This document shows positions 16,822 to 24,263 of a DNA stretch of 37,442 bases, one piece after another (position 1 is the stretch's first letter; each line of letters begins with the position of its first letter). The translations under genes and the position numbers were made by a program. A model generated the notes under the pieces. The model worked only from the letters and a program-made list of their open reading frames with translations. It made no database searches and was not told where the DNA came from. Where the stretch lies: positions 1 to 37,442 of the forward strand of contig JAFLCE010000036.1 in NCBI GenBank assembly GCA_017303655.1, read 5' to 3'. The stretch is from Anaerolineae bacterium. GTDB lineage: Bacteria; Chloroflexota; Anaerolineae; Anaerolineales; Villigracilaceae.

Positions 16822-17673
16822 ATGATATATAAATACCACTTATGTTTTTTGTTGGTGTTATCTATATCTCTTGTTAGTTGTACATCTAATGCTGTTGTAA
16901 CGCCAACGAATGTACTAAGCCCTTTGCCCGTGCTTGGCACTCCTACATTCATAATTACTCCCACCAAGACTCAAATACCAACCCTGCCACCTACACTTAC
17001 TCTTTTACAGGCGAATGAAAAAATTAGAGCCTATTTACAAAGTTCCATTGATTGTCCTGCGCCTTGTTTCTGGGGAATCACGCCAAAGAAAACAACACTT
17101 AGAGAGGCAACAAATATTTTTGCCTCTCTTGGTCTTGAACTAGAGCAGACCAATGCAGAAAACAATCAAGAGTTCTATGCAACGCATTATGATATTGAAA
17201 AAGGTTTTGAAACTACCATCATCCTTACTGTTCAAGATGGTATTGTAAAAACACTTGGTGCAGGCATGAATGTTCCTTCCGAAAATGGAACACAAAGAAA
17301 GTGGGCAGCCTATTCGCCTGAAAACTTAATACAGAGATATGGTTCTCCATCAAAGGTAGATTTTTTTCTTGGGCGTGTAAGCCCTACACCTACTCATTCA
17401 ATGGTTTTATATTTTGATAATATAGATTTGATAGTTAGTTATAGTCGTAGTGGAATGAATTTTTTCAATAACAGCACCACTTTGGACCTTTGTCCTCTAA
17501 TCAATGAAGTTAATTTCATAAAAATTTGGATGGGAAACGAGCCTCGACATCCTCCTCCCGCCGGTATTCCTCTTGAAAAAGCAACTTCTTTAACTTTAGA
17601 AGGTTTCTCAAAATTAATACTCGGAGACCCAAATAAGGCTTGCTTCAACTTGAAGGATGAAGCATTTCCGTAA
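16822..17673 (+). CDS. Lineage-specific lipoprotein of unknown function
   Basis: A 283-residue protein with a lipoprotein signal: a hydrophobic stretch ending in SLVSC near residue 20. A Thr/Pro/Val-rich linker (about 25-60) follows, then a globular part starting with CPAPCFWGITPKKTTLREA. From memory, the CPxPCxWGIxPxxTT pattern recurs in paralogous lipoproteins of Anaerolineae, but I assign no function. The gene is clearly richer in A+T than its neighbours, with frequent AAT/AAA/TTT codons, which suggests recent acquisition or weak selection. GAGG at 16811-16814 supports the ATG at 16822. A shared bidirectional terminator lies downstream. Confidence 0.7.
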   Translation: MIYKYHLCFLLVLSISLVSCTSNAVVTPTNVLSPLPVLGTPTFIITPTKTQIPTLPPTLTLLQANEKIRAYLQSSIDCPAPCFWGITPKKTTLREATNIFASLGLELEQTNAENNQEFYATHYDIEKGFETTIILTVQDGIVKTLGAGMNVPSENGTQRKWAAYSPENLIQRYGSPSKVDFFLGRVSPTPTHSMVLYFDNIDLIVSYSRSGMNFFNNSTTLDLCPLINEVNFIKIWMGNEPRHPPPAGIPLEKATSLTLEGFSKLILGDPNKACFNLKDEAFP

Positions 17674-17825
17674 TAGTCTGTGTTTATTTTTTCGCCAACC
17701 TCGCAGTTCTTTGAGCAAAGCAATTGCTCTCACTCGGTAAATTCCAATTCTCCTAATCCCATAAACACACAGCCTGCAAAGAGCTAATAAAATGATATTG
17801 CACCGTATTAACCAAAATCCATAAA
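17674..17825. other. Non-coding spacer, no gene seen
   Basis: AT-rich spacer between the convergent lipoprotein and protease genes. I find no convincing ORF, RNA gene or promoter in it. A minus-strand ORF crossing it (17614-17877) runs through the terminator and the end of the lipoprotein gene, and I do not regard it as real. Confidence 0.5.
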
Positions 17826-17863
17826 CAAAAAATCGCCCCTGATCTCTCAGAGACGATTTTTTG
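17826..17863. terminator. Bidirectional terminator
   Basis: CAAAAAATCG (17826-17835) pairs exactly with CGATTTTTTG (17854-17863); an inner CTGA/TCAG pair closes the loop. A-runs and T-runs on both sides fit termination of the plus-strand lipoprotein and the minus-strand protease gene. Confidence 0.85.
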
Positions 17864-17883
17864 TTACCAGTTACCAATTACTT

Positions 17884-19521
17884 TTACTTGTTCAAACCTA
17901 CATTCAACTCAAATTCTTCAGGGTCGCTGGGACCTGCCACCATGTTATCAGCGGAGGCGTCGTAGTAGCCATCCGCCGCATAGACGATGGTGAATTCTGT
18001 GTCGCGCGGAATGCCCGTGATCTTGTATTCACCCGAGGCATTGGTTTCAAGATAAGAAACAATGTAGCTGTCACCATAGTTGTCGTTCGCCCATTCATCA
18101 TAGGCCGTGCCGGGGGTGAGCACAAAGACATACGCGCCAGAGAGGGGTTTGTTGGTCGCGGCGTCGTAGACCAGTCCGTATACCGAGACTGTATCGGCAT
18201 TGGAGTTCGAAGGCTGGGCGGGGGTACTGCCGCCACCACTGACGGTCACTTCCGAGGAAGAGCCCAATGGCGTCTGCGAGTCGCCAGCGAAAATTTCCAA
18301 TCGGTACTTTCCGCCGGGCATGGGGTCGCCTTCATTGGGTAGGAAGGTGCCGAACAAGCCACTTTCACCCCATTCCCATGGATAACTATATTCGGCAACC
18401 TGTTCACCGTTTAGGAACCAATGCTCGACGAATAATTCACCATCTGCCATGCCGGTATATTCGAACCCGGCGGCAATGCACAAGGCGGAAGCATCGTATG
18501 AGTCAACAAGGCTATCGTTAAAATCACAGCCCTGCGTATTGCTGGCGGAAGTATCCAACCAGACGAAGTTTCCGGCGGATTCGTTACCATTGCCCGGGTT
18601 GCTTGTTTCTCCAAATTGAGAGAAGCTGCTGGTGTATTGCTTGCCGCTCTTGGCAGCCTCGATCAGAGGTAATGCCAAATTCACCGGGCGAATGCCGTTC
18701 AAGAACCCGCCGATGGGCACACAGCTATCATTTTCATTTACCGTGCCGTCACCATTCGTATCTTGCACCTGGCGGCAGTCAGAGGTTTCTGTTTCACGGC
18801 TGGCAGCGGCGATGGTTGGAACGCCAATGATAAATCCGTTTGCATCGGCTGCCAGCCCGCCGGAGTTGCCGCCTGAGATGGTCGCATCGGTCTTGATCCA
18901 GGCACGGTCGCCGATCTGGGATTCGGAGGAGAAGCCGGAAACGGTTCCCTTTGTGAAGGTGATGGTATTGCCACCAATGGAAGGGAAGCCATAGATGTTG
19001 ATATTATCGCCAACATGGACGTTGTCTGAATTGCCCAACTGTACATAGGGCATGTTGAGGCTGTTGAGGTCTACTGCCGAACCATTAATGGTGGAACGGA
19101 TCTGAATGACCGCGAGGTCAAGGAAACCGTCCACAGCGAGGACTTCGGCAATGTAGGAGGGGACCGCCGGTTTATCTTCCGAAACGATGATGGCGACTCC
19201 AAGGGCATCTGGCTCGTTAGCGGCATCGCCTTGAGAAGCAGGGCTGGCAACATGCGCATTGGTTAGGATCAAGCCCGAGGGAGAAAGAACCGTTCCAGAG
19301 CCAACGTAGCCCGGAACCAATTCTCCGCCTTCATCGAACAAACCGAAAATTTGCACGGTGGCTGCGATCAAATTCGAGCTATTGCCGCCAGAAGTTGGAT
19401 TTGTATTTGTATTATTCGGTGTGACCGGCTCCACCGATGGAGTGGCTGCTTTACAAGCCAGTGCAGCAATGGAAAGGACAGTTAGGAATACCCAAAAATG
19501 TTTGAGGGATTTTGATTTCAT
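17884..19521 (-). CDS. Secreted trypsin-like serine protease lipoprotein with C-terminal regulatory-like domain
   Basis: A 545-residue exported protein. The signal peptide ends in a lipobox (SIAALAC, Cys23), followed by a Thr/Asn/Pro/Ser linker. A chymotrypsin-fold (S1C/HtrA-like) domain spans about 52-290 with the triad H90 (TNAHVA), D135 (DLAVIQI) and S220 (SGGNSGG). No PDZ domain follows. An inserted DTNGDGTVNENDSC loop (254-267) looks like a dockerin/thrombospondin-type calcium-binding loop. A middle domain (about 315-430) and a carboxypeptidase-regulatory-like beta domain (about 445-535, VYGLVYDAATNKPLSGAYV) complete it. It is the last gene of the minus-strand unit 20983 to 17884, 15 nt after the preceding gene. 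Confidence 0.88.
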   Translation of the reverse strand: MKSKSLKHFWVFLTVLSIAALACKAATPSVEPVTPNNTNTNPTSGGNSSNLIAATVQIFGLFDEGGELVPGYVGSGTVLSPSGLILTNAHVASPASQGDAANEPDALGVAIIVSEDKPAVPSYIAEVLAVDGFLDLAVIQIRSTINGSAVDLNSLNMPYVQLGNSDNVHVGDNINIYGFPSIGGNTITFTKGTVSGFSSESQIGDRAWIKTDATISGGNSGGLAADANGFIIGVPTIAAASRETETSDCRQVQDTNGDGTVNENDSCVPIGGFLNGIRPVNLALPLIEAAKSGKQYTSSFSQFGETSNPGNGNESAGNFVWLDTSASNTQGCDFNDSLVDSYDASALCIAAGFEYTGMADGELFVEHWFLNGEQVAEYSYPWEWGESGLFGTFLPNEGDPMPGGKYRLEIFAGDSQTPLGSSSEVTVSGGGSTPAQPSNSNADTVSVYGLVYDAATNKPLSGAYVFVLTPGTAYDEWANDNYGDSYIVSYLETNASGEYKITGIPRDTEFTIVYAADGYYDASADNMVAGPSDPEEFELNVGLNK

Positions 19522-19536
19522 GCTCGCCTCGTTTCA

Positions 19537-20112
19537 CTAAAAATTAAGGGACTCTAGGAAGAGATAAAATCTTCCGAGGTCCAGGTCGTAGTTGTTCTGA
19601 TCTGCCTGGAAGGACACAACAATGGCGCGGTCGCCATTCAGGTAGATGAAATCAGATCCGCGCACCACGCTGGGAATCTCTTCGTGAGTGACGTCGCTGT
19701 TGGATTCTACAAAGACGTAGCTGATCATGTAGGCGTTACGTCCGTTGATGTCGGTCACTTCCTGTTGGTCGAGCATGCGGAAGGCGACCAGGTTTTGAGC
19801 ATGATCCAACGTGACGGCGCTTGCCACTTCAGAAGTGGTGGCTTCAGAAGTGATCGCGATCTGGCGTACGACGTAGGTCGCACTGAATCCGCTGGAATTG
19901 ATATCAACGGTGCGCAGGATCTCATCACCGCTGGCTCCAGCTTGCAGCCAGCCTTTGGGGACATCCGCGCGGATGCCTTCTGCCTCAAATGCAACAGCGG
20001 CATTTTCCACGCTTGATTTATAGAACCATCCGATTGTCAATGCGATCAGGGTGATGAGGATGACACTAATTTCGGCAAAGCGGTCGCCGAGGGAACCTTG
20101 TTTATTTGTCAT
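19537..20112 (-). CDS. Single-helix membrane protein of unknown function
   Basis: A 191-residue protein with one N-terminal transmembrane helix (about 16-34, ISVILITLIALTIGWFY) and a predicted extracytoplasmic domain rich in beta-strand-like segments. I recognise no family. The start at 20112 (MTNKQGSL) is preferred because GGAG lies 7 nt upstream; extending the frame to 20274 would only add low-quality sequence overlapping the preceding gene. It lies 10 nt after the PrsW-like gene and 15 nt before the protease gene, so it is probably co-transcribed and may serve the same envelope process. Confidence 0.7.
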   Translation of the reverse strand: MTNKQGSLGDRFAEISVILITLIALTIGWFYKSSVENAAVAFEAEGIRADVPKGWLQAGASGDEILRTVDINSSGFSATYVVRQIAITSEATTSEVASAVTLDHAQNLVAFRMLDQQEVTDINGRNAYMISYVFVESNSDVTHEEIPSVVRGSDFIYLNGDRAIVVSFQADQNNYDLDLGRFYLFLESLNF

Positions 20113-20122
20113 GGCTGTTCTC

Positions 20123-20983
20123 CTACTTTCCCGCCTGTGCGGTTTTGAGGTTTTGGCGCACGAGCCAGAGGATGATGCCGGTGGTTGTAAATGCGACTGC
20201 CGCCGCGAGTACCAGCCCCAGCCAAGTGTTACTATCCACGCCGCCCAGAGTGATGGATGGGCGAGTGACGACACTCAGCAGCCAATTGAACAAGCCATTG
20301 AAAACAGCCGCCAGGGTAATGCCGAGCGGCATCCACCAAATATGTTCGGATTCGAATTTGGCACGCCCGAGGAAGTAGCCGGTAATGCCAGAGAAAGCCG
20401 CCTGTGCCAATGCCACGACAGCAATACGCAGAATGCCCGTGCCGAGGTCTACGCCGCCGTTGGAAACGACGAAGTTGATATTCAACACGGTGGCATAGCC
20501 CAAGCCCGCCGCAGTGGCGTAGATCACGCCGTCGGTGGGTTCATCGAATTCGCTTGAGTTATAAATGCTGTAACGCACTGCGGCATATTTCAAAAATTCC
20601 TGAGTAAAGCCGATCACCAAAATGCCGCCGAGGATGGTGGTCAATGCATTGTTGGGCATCCAATGAGAAACGCGGAATAAATTATCCACCACGGGCGCGC
20701 CGATGGCGGCTGCCAAAATGGCACCGAGGACAAATACGCCCAGGACAAAACCCTTTGGCTCAGGTTCTGCCCGGTCTTGCAGATAAAAGAAGATCAACCA
20801 GATCGCCGCCGGGACTAGGGCAAGGAATACTCCGGTTAACGTTAGGGTGGTGGGGGTGAATTGGGGCTGCAGGGCGCCATCTACAAAATAGACGATGCCC
20901 ACGAACGCGCACAGGCTGATGATGAGCAGGAACTCATCACGCCAGACGTGCTTCCGTTCATGAATTGCTTTGGCTTCACTCAT
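20123..20983 (-). CDS. PrsW-like intramembrane protease family protein, catalytic motifs divergent
   Basis: A 286-residue integral membrane protein with about eight helices. The segments FTQEFLKYAAVRYSIY and SSEFDEPTDGVIYATAAGLGYATVLN, and a later SGITGYFLGRAKF, match the PrsW/glutamic intramembrane protease pattern. The usual EExxK is QEFLK, the Glu-Asn after the second motif is replaced by L-N, and a Gln stands where a catalytic His is expected. It may therefore be an inactive or altered member. The start at 20983 is set by AAGGAG (plus strand 20994-20999); an ATG six codons earlier precedes that site. A good promoter lies at 21017-21045. Confidence 0.75.
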   Translation of the reverse strand: MSEAKAIHERKHVWRDEFLLIISLCAFVGIVYFVDGALQPQFTPTTLTLTGVFLALVPAAIWLIFFYLQDRAEPEPKGFVLGVFVLGAILAAAIGAPVVDNLFRVSHWMPNNALTTILGGILVIGFTQEFLKYAAVRYSIYNSSEFDEPTDGVIYATAAGLGYATVLNINFVVSNGGVDLGTGILRIAVVALAQAAFSGITGYFLGRAKFESEHIWWMPLGITLAAVFNGLFNWLLSVVTRPSITLGGVDSNTWLGLVLAAAVAFTTTGIILWLVRQNLKTAQAGK

Positions 20984-21016
20984 GGATACTTTCTCCTTCA
21001 TCGAATTTATGATTTC

Positions 21017-21045
21017 ATCATATTGAAAATGAAATATTGAGTCAA
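21017..21045 (-). promoter_or_regulatory. Sigma70-type promoter of the PrsW-like/protease operon
   Basis: On the minus strand TTGACT (21045-21040) and TATGAT (21022-21017) are separated by 17 nt. The predicted start near 21010 gives a 5' leader of about 27 nt containing AAGGAG. Confidence 0.8.
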
Positions 21046-21143
21046 TAGGACATATGGTTTTGCAATTGAAACACCACAGGGGAAAACCAACTCAATGGTG
21101 GCTTTCCAGCCCAGAGTGGGGAAAGAAGCGGGCTCTTCATCCA

Positions 21144-21174
21144 AACAAAAAGAGACACGGGTGTGTGTCTCTTT
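21144..21174 (-). terminator. Terminator of the NarL-type regulator gene
   Basis: On the minus strand AAAGAGACAC pairs exactly with GTGTCTCTTT (21174-21165 and 21158-21149) around a 6-nt loop, then runs into T-rich sequence. It lies 21 nt after the regulator stop. Confidence 0.8.
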
Positions 21175-21195
21175 AAAGTTTTTAGAAAAAACTAG

Positions 21196-21852
21196 TTAGG
21201 TAATGTAAACGCGCAGGTTGTGTTCCACAGCATAAGCGGCGGCTTCTGCCCGATTGTTGACGTTCAATTTTGAGAGGATGCTGGATACGTAGTTTCGCAC
21301 TGTGCCTTCGCCGAGGAAGAGGTTCTTGGCGATCTCGCGATTGGTCTTGCCTTCGGATACGAGCAAAAGCACGTGTTTTTCCTGCTGGCTCAAATGAGCA
21401 AAAGCTGAAGCTTCTTCTTCTTTCACGGCACGGCGCACTTCTTGGAATACGCGCTGGGTCACTGCGGGGTCGAGCAGGGCTTCGCCGCGTCCGACCGATT
21501 CGAGGGCTTTGATCAGGTCTTCGCTGCCGATCTGTTTGAGGATGTAGCCTGAAGCTCCCGCACGAATCGCAGAGAACAACATATCGTCTTCGGCGTACGA
21601 GGTGAGCATGATGACTTTTGTGTTGGGGAACTGGGTAACGATCTGTTCACAGGCTTCAATGCCCGAAGGACCGGGCAGGCGGATGTCCATCACTACCACA
21701 TCTGGTTTGAGCAAGCTGGTCTGCTCCAACGCTTCACGCGCCGACCCGGCTTCTCCTACCACGTCGAATTGGGGTTGCCGTTCCAGCAGAGATTTCAAAC
21801 CAAGCCGTACTACTTCATGGTCGTCTACTAGAATAATTCTTTGTTTTTTCAT
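21196..21852 (-). CDS. NarL/FixJ family response regulator
   Basis: A 218-residue two-domain regulator. The receiver domain (1-120) has the acidic pair D10-D11, the phosphoacceptor D56 in VVMDIRLPG, the switch T/S region (MLTSYAED) and the invariant lysine in YILKQIG. The LuxR-type HTH (about 150-212) contains [45 protein letters not shown]. The overall form is close to DevR/LiaR. No sensor kinase gene is adjacent, so its partner is unknown. The start ATG lies 7 nt after a TAAAAT box, so it is probably leaderless. Confidence 0.93.
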   Translation of the reverse strand: MKKQRIILVDDHEVVRLGLKSLLERQPQFDVVGEAGSAREALEQTSLLKPDVVVMDIRLPGPSGIEACEQIVTQFPNTKVIMLTSYAEDDMLFSAIRAGASGYILKQIGSEDLIKALESVGRGEALLDPAVTQRVFQEVRRAVKEEEASAFAHLSQQEKHVLLLVSEGKTNREIAKNLFLGEGTVRNYVSSILSKLNVNNRAEAAAYAVEHNLRVYIT

Positions 21853-21865
21853 AATAGTAATTTTA
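21853..21865 (-). promoter_or_regulatory. -10 box for leaderless regulator transcript
   Basis: On the minus strand TAAAAT (21865-21860) is followed by 7 nt and the ATG at 21852. No Shine-Dalgarno is present. Confidence 0.5.
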
Positions 21866-21903
21866 CCCTAGGAATTTGGAAAAAACGGGCAAAATTCACA
21901 AAT

Positions 21904-22365
21904 TTACCCCTTTTTGAGAACCTTCACATGTTCCTCAATATGCGCCAGATCACGCTCGACCCAAAGCTGAAGGGTGAGTTCGTTGCCCAGGGTTTCGTGA
22001 CGGCTCAGGCGCGACCAGCCCGCCTGCGGCATGGCATTCAGCAATTGACACATCTCATCCACACTGGCGAGAAACCCATCCAAAATAGAATCGAGAGGTT
22101 CCTCGGCTTTGTAATTCTCCGCCATCCAGACATCGGCGTCGAAATTCTGGAACATGGGCTGTTCTTCGTTCAATGTGCGGCGGAAGCGCCTGCCATACAC
22201 CACTTGGTCAACATCGCGGGTATGTGCCGCGAATTGGTGAATACTCCATTCACCCGCCGCTTTTTGGTGCGGGTCGGTTGCTGCTTTGCATATTGTATAA
22301 AACTCTCGTGCTGCTTCGCCCAACCGAGCGATCAATTTTTCACGATATTCCATTAATTCTTTCAT
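21904..22365 (-). CDS. DinB family protein
   Basis: A 153-residue four-helix-bundle protein of the DinB/YfiT superfamily of metal-binding proteins, which includes thiol-dependent transferases. Three candidate metal ligands are visible: H43 or H48 in WSIHQFAAH, and H142 and H146 in DLAHIEEH. The reaction is not predictable. The start ATG overlaps the stop of the upstream SDR gene, so the two are translationally coupled. Confidence 0.85.
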   Translation of the reverse strand: MKELMEYREKLIARLGEAAREFYTICKAATDPHQKAAGEWSIHQFAAHTRDVDQVVYGRRFRRTLNEEQPMFQNFDADVWMAENYKAEEPLDSILDGFLASVDEMCQLLNAMPQAGWSRLSRHETLGNELTLQLWVERDLAHIEEHVKVLKKG

Positions 22366-22949
22366 GCATCCTCCAACACGTGCAACGCTTCAGCGAATGA
22401 ATCCACAGCATGCACTCGCACTCCATGACGACTCAACTCGCGGTCTGCCTGATGAGCGAACTCGCTGACAGCCGCCTTGCTGGTGAGATACGCCCCCGCC
22501 TCTTTCGCCTTTTCGCTTGTTCCTGCTCCCAGGCAGACGATAACGCCGGAACCTTTTGCGCGCATCACCCGCCCAACCGATTGGGTCATTAAAAAAGTGC
22601 CGGTGAGATTCACATCCAACGTGCGGTGCCAGTCCCATTCATCCATATCCAAAAGAGGCGTGTGTGGTTCCACCGCAGCGTGATTGATCAGAATATCGAT
22701 CTTTCCAAATGCATCTTCCACTTCTTTCACCAACATCTGCGCGCCAACTTTTTTGGCAACATCTTCAATGAAAGATTTCGCCTGCCCACCTTCCGCGCGG
22801 ATGCCTGCCTTGACTTCTTCCACGTTGATGGGGGAGATGTCATTTAATACGACGATGGCTCCGCGGCGGGCAAGCTCCTCGGCAAGTTTGCGTCCATTGC
22901 CACGCCCGGCGCCTGTGATCAATACCACTTTGTCTTTCAAAATATTCAT
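22362..22949 (-). CDS. Short, atypical SDR family protein
   Basis: A 195-residue Rossmann-fold short-chain dehydrogenase/reductase. The cofactor motif TGAGRGNG (12-19), the NHAA variant of NNAG (89-92), N114 and the catalytic pair Y154/K158 (YLTSK) are present. The catalytic serine normally about 13 residues before the tyrosine is not there; glycine occupies the place. The protein ends soon after beta-6 (HAVDSFAEAL), about 50 residues shorter than usual, and lacks the substrate-binding C-terminus. The reading frame is intact. It may have lost dehydrogenase activity. It lies between the M23 peptidase gene (10-nt gap) and dinB-like gene (overlap). Confidence 0.85.
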   Translation of the reverse strand: MNILKDKVVLITGAGRGNGRKLAEELARRGAIVVLNDISPINVEEVKAGIRAEGGQAKSFIEDVAKKVGAQMLVKEVEDAFGKIDILINHAAVEPHTPLLDMDEWDWHRTLDVNLTGTFLMTQSVGRVMRAKGSGVIVCLGAGTSEKAKEAGAYLTSKAAVSEFAHQADRELSRHGVRVHAVDSFAEALHVLEDA

Positions 22950-22959
22950 CCTTTCAACT

Positions 22960-23667
22960 CTACTCGCAAAATGGAATGGTATCCGTGTTCGAATTGGCGT
23001 TCAACGGCATCCCAAAATAAGGCGAGGGATCGTAGGTGTTTTCAATATCCAATTCATTCAGGAAATTCCCAAAGCCATCATCTTTGACAATGGAGATATG
23101 CAAATGCACACCCACTGGGCTGGCGGGGTCGCCTGAATAATTGCCTTGATAGCCCAGGAAGGTTCCGGCTTCCACAAAGACTTCTCTTGTTCCGGGAGGA
23201 AACTCCGGCGAGACGAATGAATTTCCATTTGCGTCTGCCATGTGAGTGTAATACACCCAGATCTGGCGTGATGAGTTGAGCGGGTCTTCTGGCACACGGA
23301 TGATGATCGTGGACTTCCAATCTGCCTGACGAGTGAGATACCCCGGATAGGCAGCCACAATGGGCGTAATGCCTACATCCGTCCCGCCGAAAATATCCAA
23401 ACCGCTGTGCCGGTGCCCCGGGCGAAACGAGTCGTCCCAAATAAATCCGATCAGTCCGTTCGTGGGGAAGAGGAAAGGCGCCTCTTCACAACTCGCCTCT
23501 GCCGACATCCAATATTCTGAAAGCGAGGAACGGTCACCGAACCAGTTGTAAATACGTTCTGTACGGGTGTTGCTGCCGCCGCGATTGTAGTTGAAGTATA
23601 AGTACAGTCCCGCAGCGGCAATCGCCACAAAGGGAATGGCAAGTAGAAGAATTGGCTTTTTCGACAT
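22960..23667 (-). CDS. M23 family (LytM/lysostaphin-type) metallopeptidase
   Basis: A 235-residue membrane-anchored peptidase with one N-terminal helix (about 5-25) and an extracytoplasmic M23 domain. The zinc motif HxxxD (H87, D91 in HRHSGLDIFG) and HxH (H188, H190 in GVHLHIS), plus H142 in YYTHM, are all present. A role in cleaving peptidoglycan peptides or other Gly-rich links is likely. The start at 23667 is preferred over an ATG six codons upstream because TATAAT ends 7 nt before it. It is the first gene of the unit with SDR and DinB. Confidence 0.9.
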   Translation of the reverse strand: MSKKPILLLAIPFVAIAAAGLYLYFNYNRGGSNTRTERIYNWFGDRSSLSEYWMSAEASCEEAPFLFPTNGLIGFIWDDSFRPGHRHSGLDIFGGTDVGITPIVAAYPGYLTRQADWKSTIIIRVPEDPLNSSRQIWVYYTHMADANGNSFVSPEFPPGTREVFVEAGTFLGYQGNYSGDPASPVGVHLHISIVKDDGFGNFLNELDIENTYDPSPYFGMPLNANSNTDTIPFCE

Positions 23668-23680
23668 CGCAAGGATTATA
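23668..23680 (-). promoter_or_regulatory. -10 box for leaderless M23 peptidase transcript
   Basis: On the minus strand TATAAT (23680-23675) is followed by 7 nt and the ATG at 23667. The more upstream in-frame ATG would lie before this box. Confidence 0.6.
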
Positions 23681-23783
23681 CCCACGAAATTTTCTTACAA
23701 AAAACATATCCATTTTTATTTTTTTTCTTATACCGGCATCATAAGATAGGCACATTGATTTCAACTACAAGGAGACAAAAATC

Positions 23784-24167
23784 ATGACACTCTATATTCA
23801 ACCCTATCCCTTCCGCCGACTGGTACGCCGTGCCGTGCCGCAGGCTCAGACCCGCTCCCTCAATGTCAACATACGTGAAGAGGACGATGCCTATGTGCTC
23901 AGCGCATTAGTCCCCGGTTTGAGCGCAGACGACCTGAACATTCAGGTCCTTGAAAATGTCGTACAGATCGAAGGCGAATACAAGGATGAAGAAACTCAAT
24001 TCCTTCTGAACGAACTGCCACGCGGAGCCTTCCGCCGCAGCTTGCGAATGCCGTCTGAAATTGATGCAGATAAGGTCGAAGCACGAATCGCCGAAGGCAT
24101 CCTCACCCTCAGCCTGCCCAAAGCCGAATCCACCCGCCCGAAGAGAATCAAAGTAGCGGTCCAGTAA
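23784..24167 (+). CDS. Hsp20/alpha-crystallin family small heat-shock protein
   Basis: A 127-residue holdase chaperone. The alpha-crystallin domain spans about 22-115 and includes LSALVPGLSADDLNIQVLENVVQIEGEY and the closing GILTLSLPKAE. A C-terminal I-K-V motif (KRIKVAVQ) could act as the oligomerisation IxI/V tail. The N-terminal arm is short and arginine-rich. AAGGAGA precedes the ATG. No CIRCE element is seen upstream. A terminator follows. Confidence 0.95.
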   Translation: MTLYIQPYPFRRLVRRAVPQAQTRSLNVNIREEDDAYVLSALVPGLSADDLNIQVLENVVQIEGEYKDEETQFLLNELPRGAFRRSLRMPSEIDADKVEARIAEGILTLSLPKAESTRPKRIKVAVQ

Positions 24168-24190
24168 TTTAAGGGCTAGTCGTATATGGT

Positions 24191-24220
24191 ATAGCCGCCT
24201 TTTCGGGTGGCTATATTTTT
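24191..24220 (+). terminator. Terminator of the hsp20 gene
   Basis: ATAGCCGCC (24191-24199) pairs with GGTGGCTAT (24207-24215, one G-U pair) around a 7-nt loop and is followed by a T-run. Confidence 0.8.
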
Positions 24221-24226
24221 TCCCGT

Positions 24227-24256
24227 TATAATCTTTGGAACTCTTTTGTTCTGGAG
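24227..24256 (+). promoter_or_regulatory. -10 box and ribosome-binding site of the BMP-type lipoprotein gene
   Basis: TATAAT lies at 24227-24232, with a predicted start near 24239. GGAG at 24253-24256 is 7 nt before the GTG at 24264. Unlike several other units here, this one has a conventional short leader. Confidence 0.6.
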
Positions 24257-24263
24257 AAACCTT

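Noticed and set aside
17614-17877. Minus-strand ORF of 87 codons between the lipoprotein and protease genes
   Set aside because: It begins next to the bidirectional terminator, runs through it and into the end of the lipoprotein gene, and has no ribosome-binding site or recognisable domain.
3308-17890. CRISPR array
   Set aside because: The repeated words in spacers are short, imperfect and not regularly spaced, and no cas genes are in the window.
19537-20274. Longer start for the one-helix protein
   Set aside because: The extension overlaps the PrsW-like gene by over 150 nt and lacks a ribosome-binding site; the internal ATG at 20112 has GGAG.
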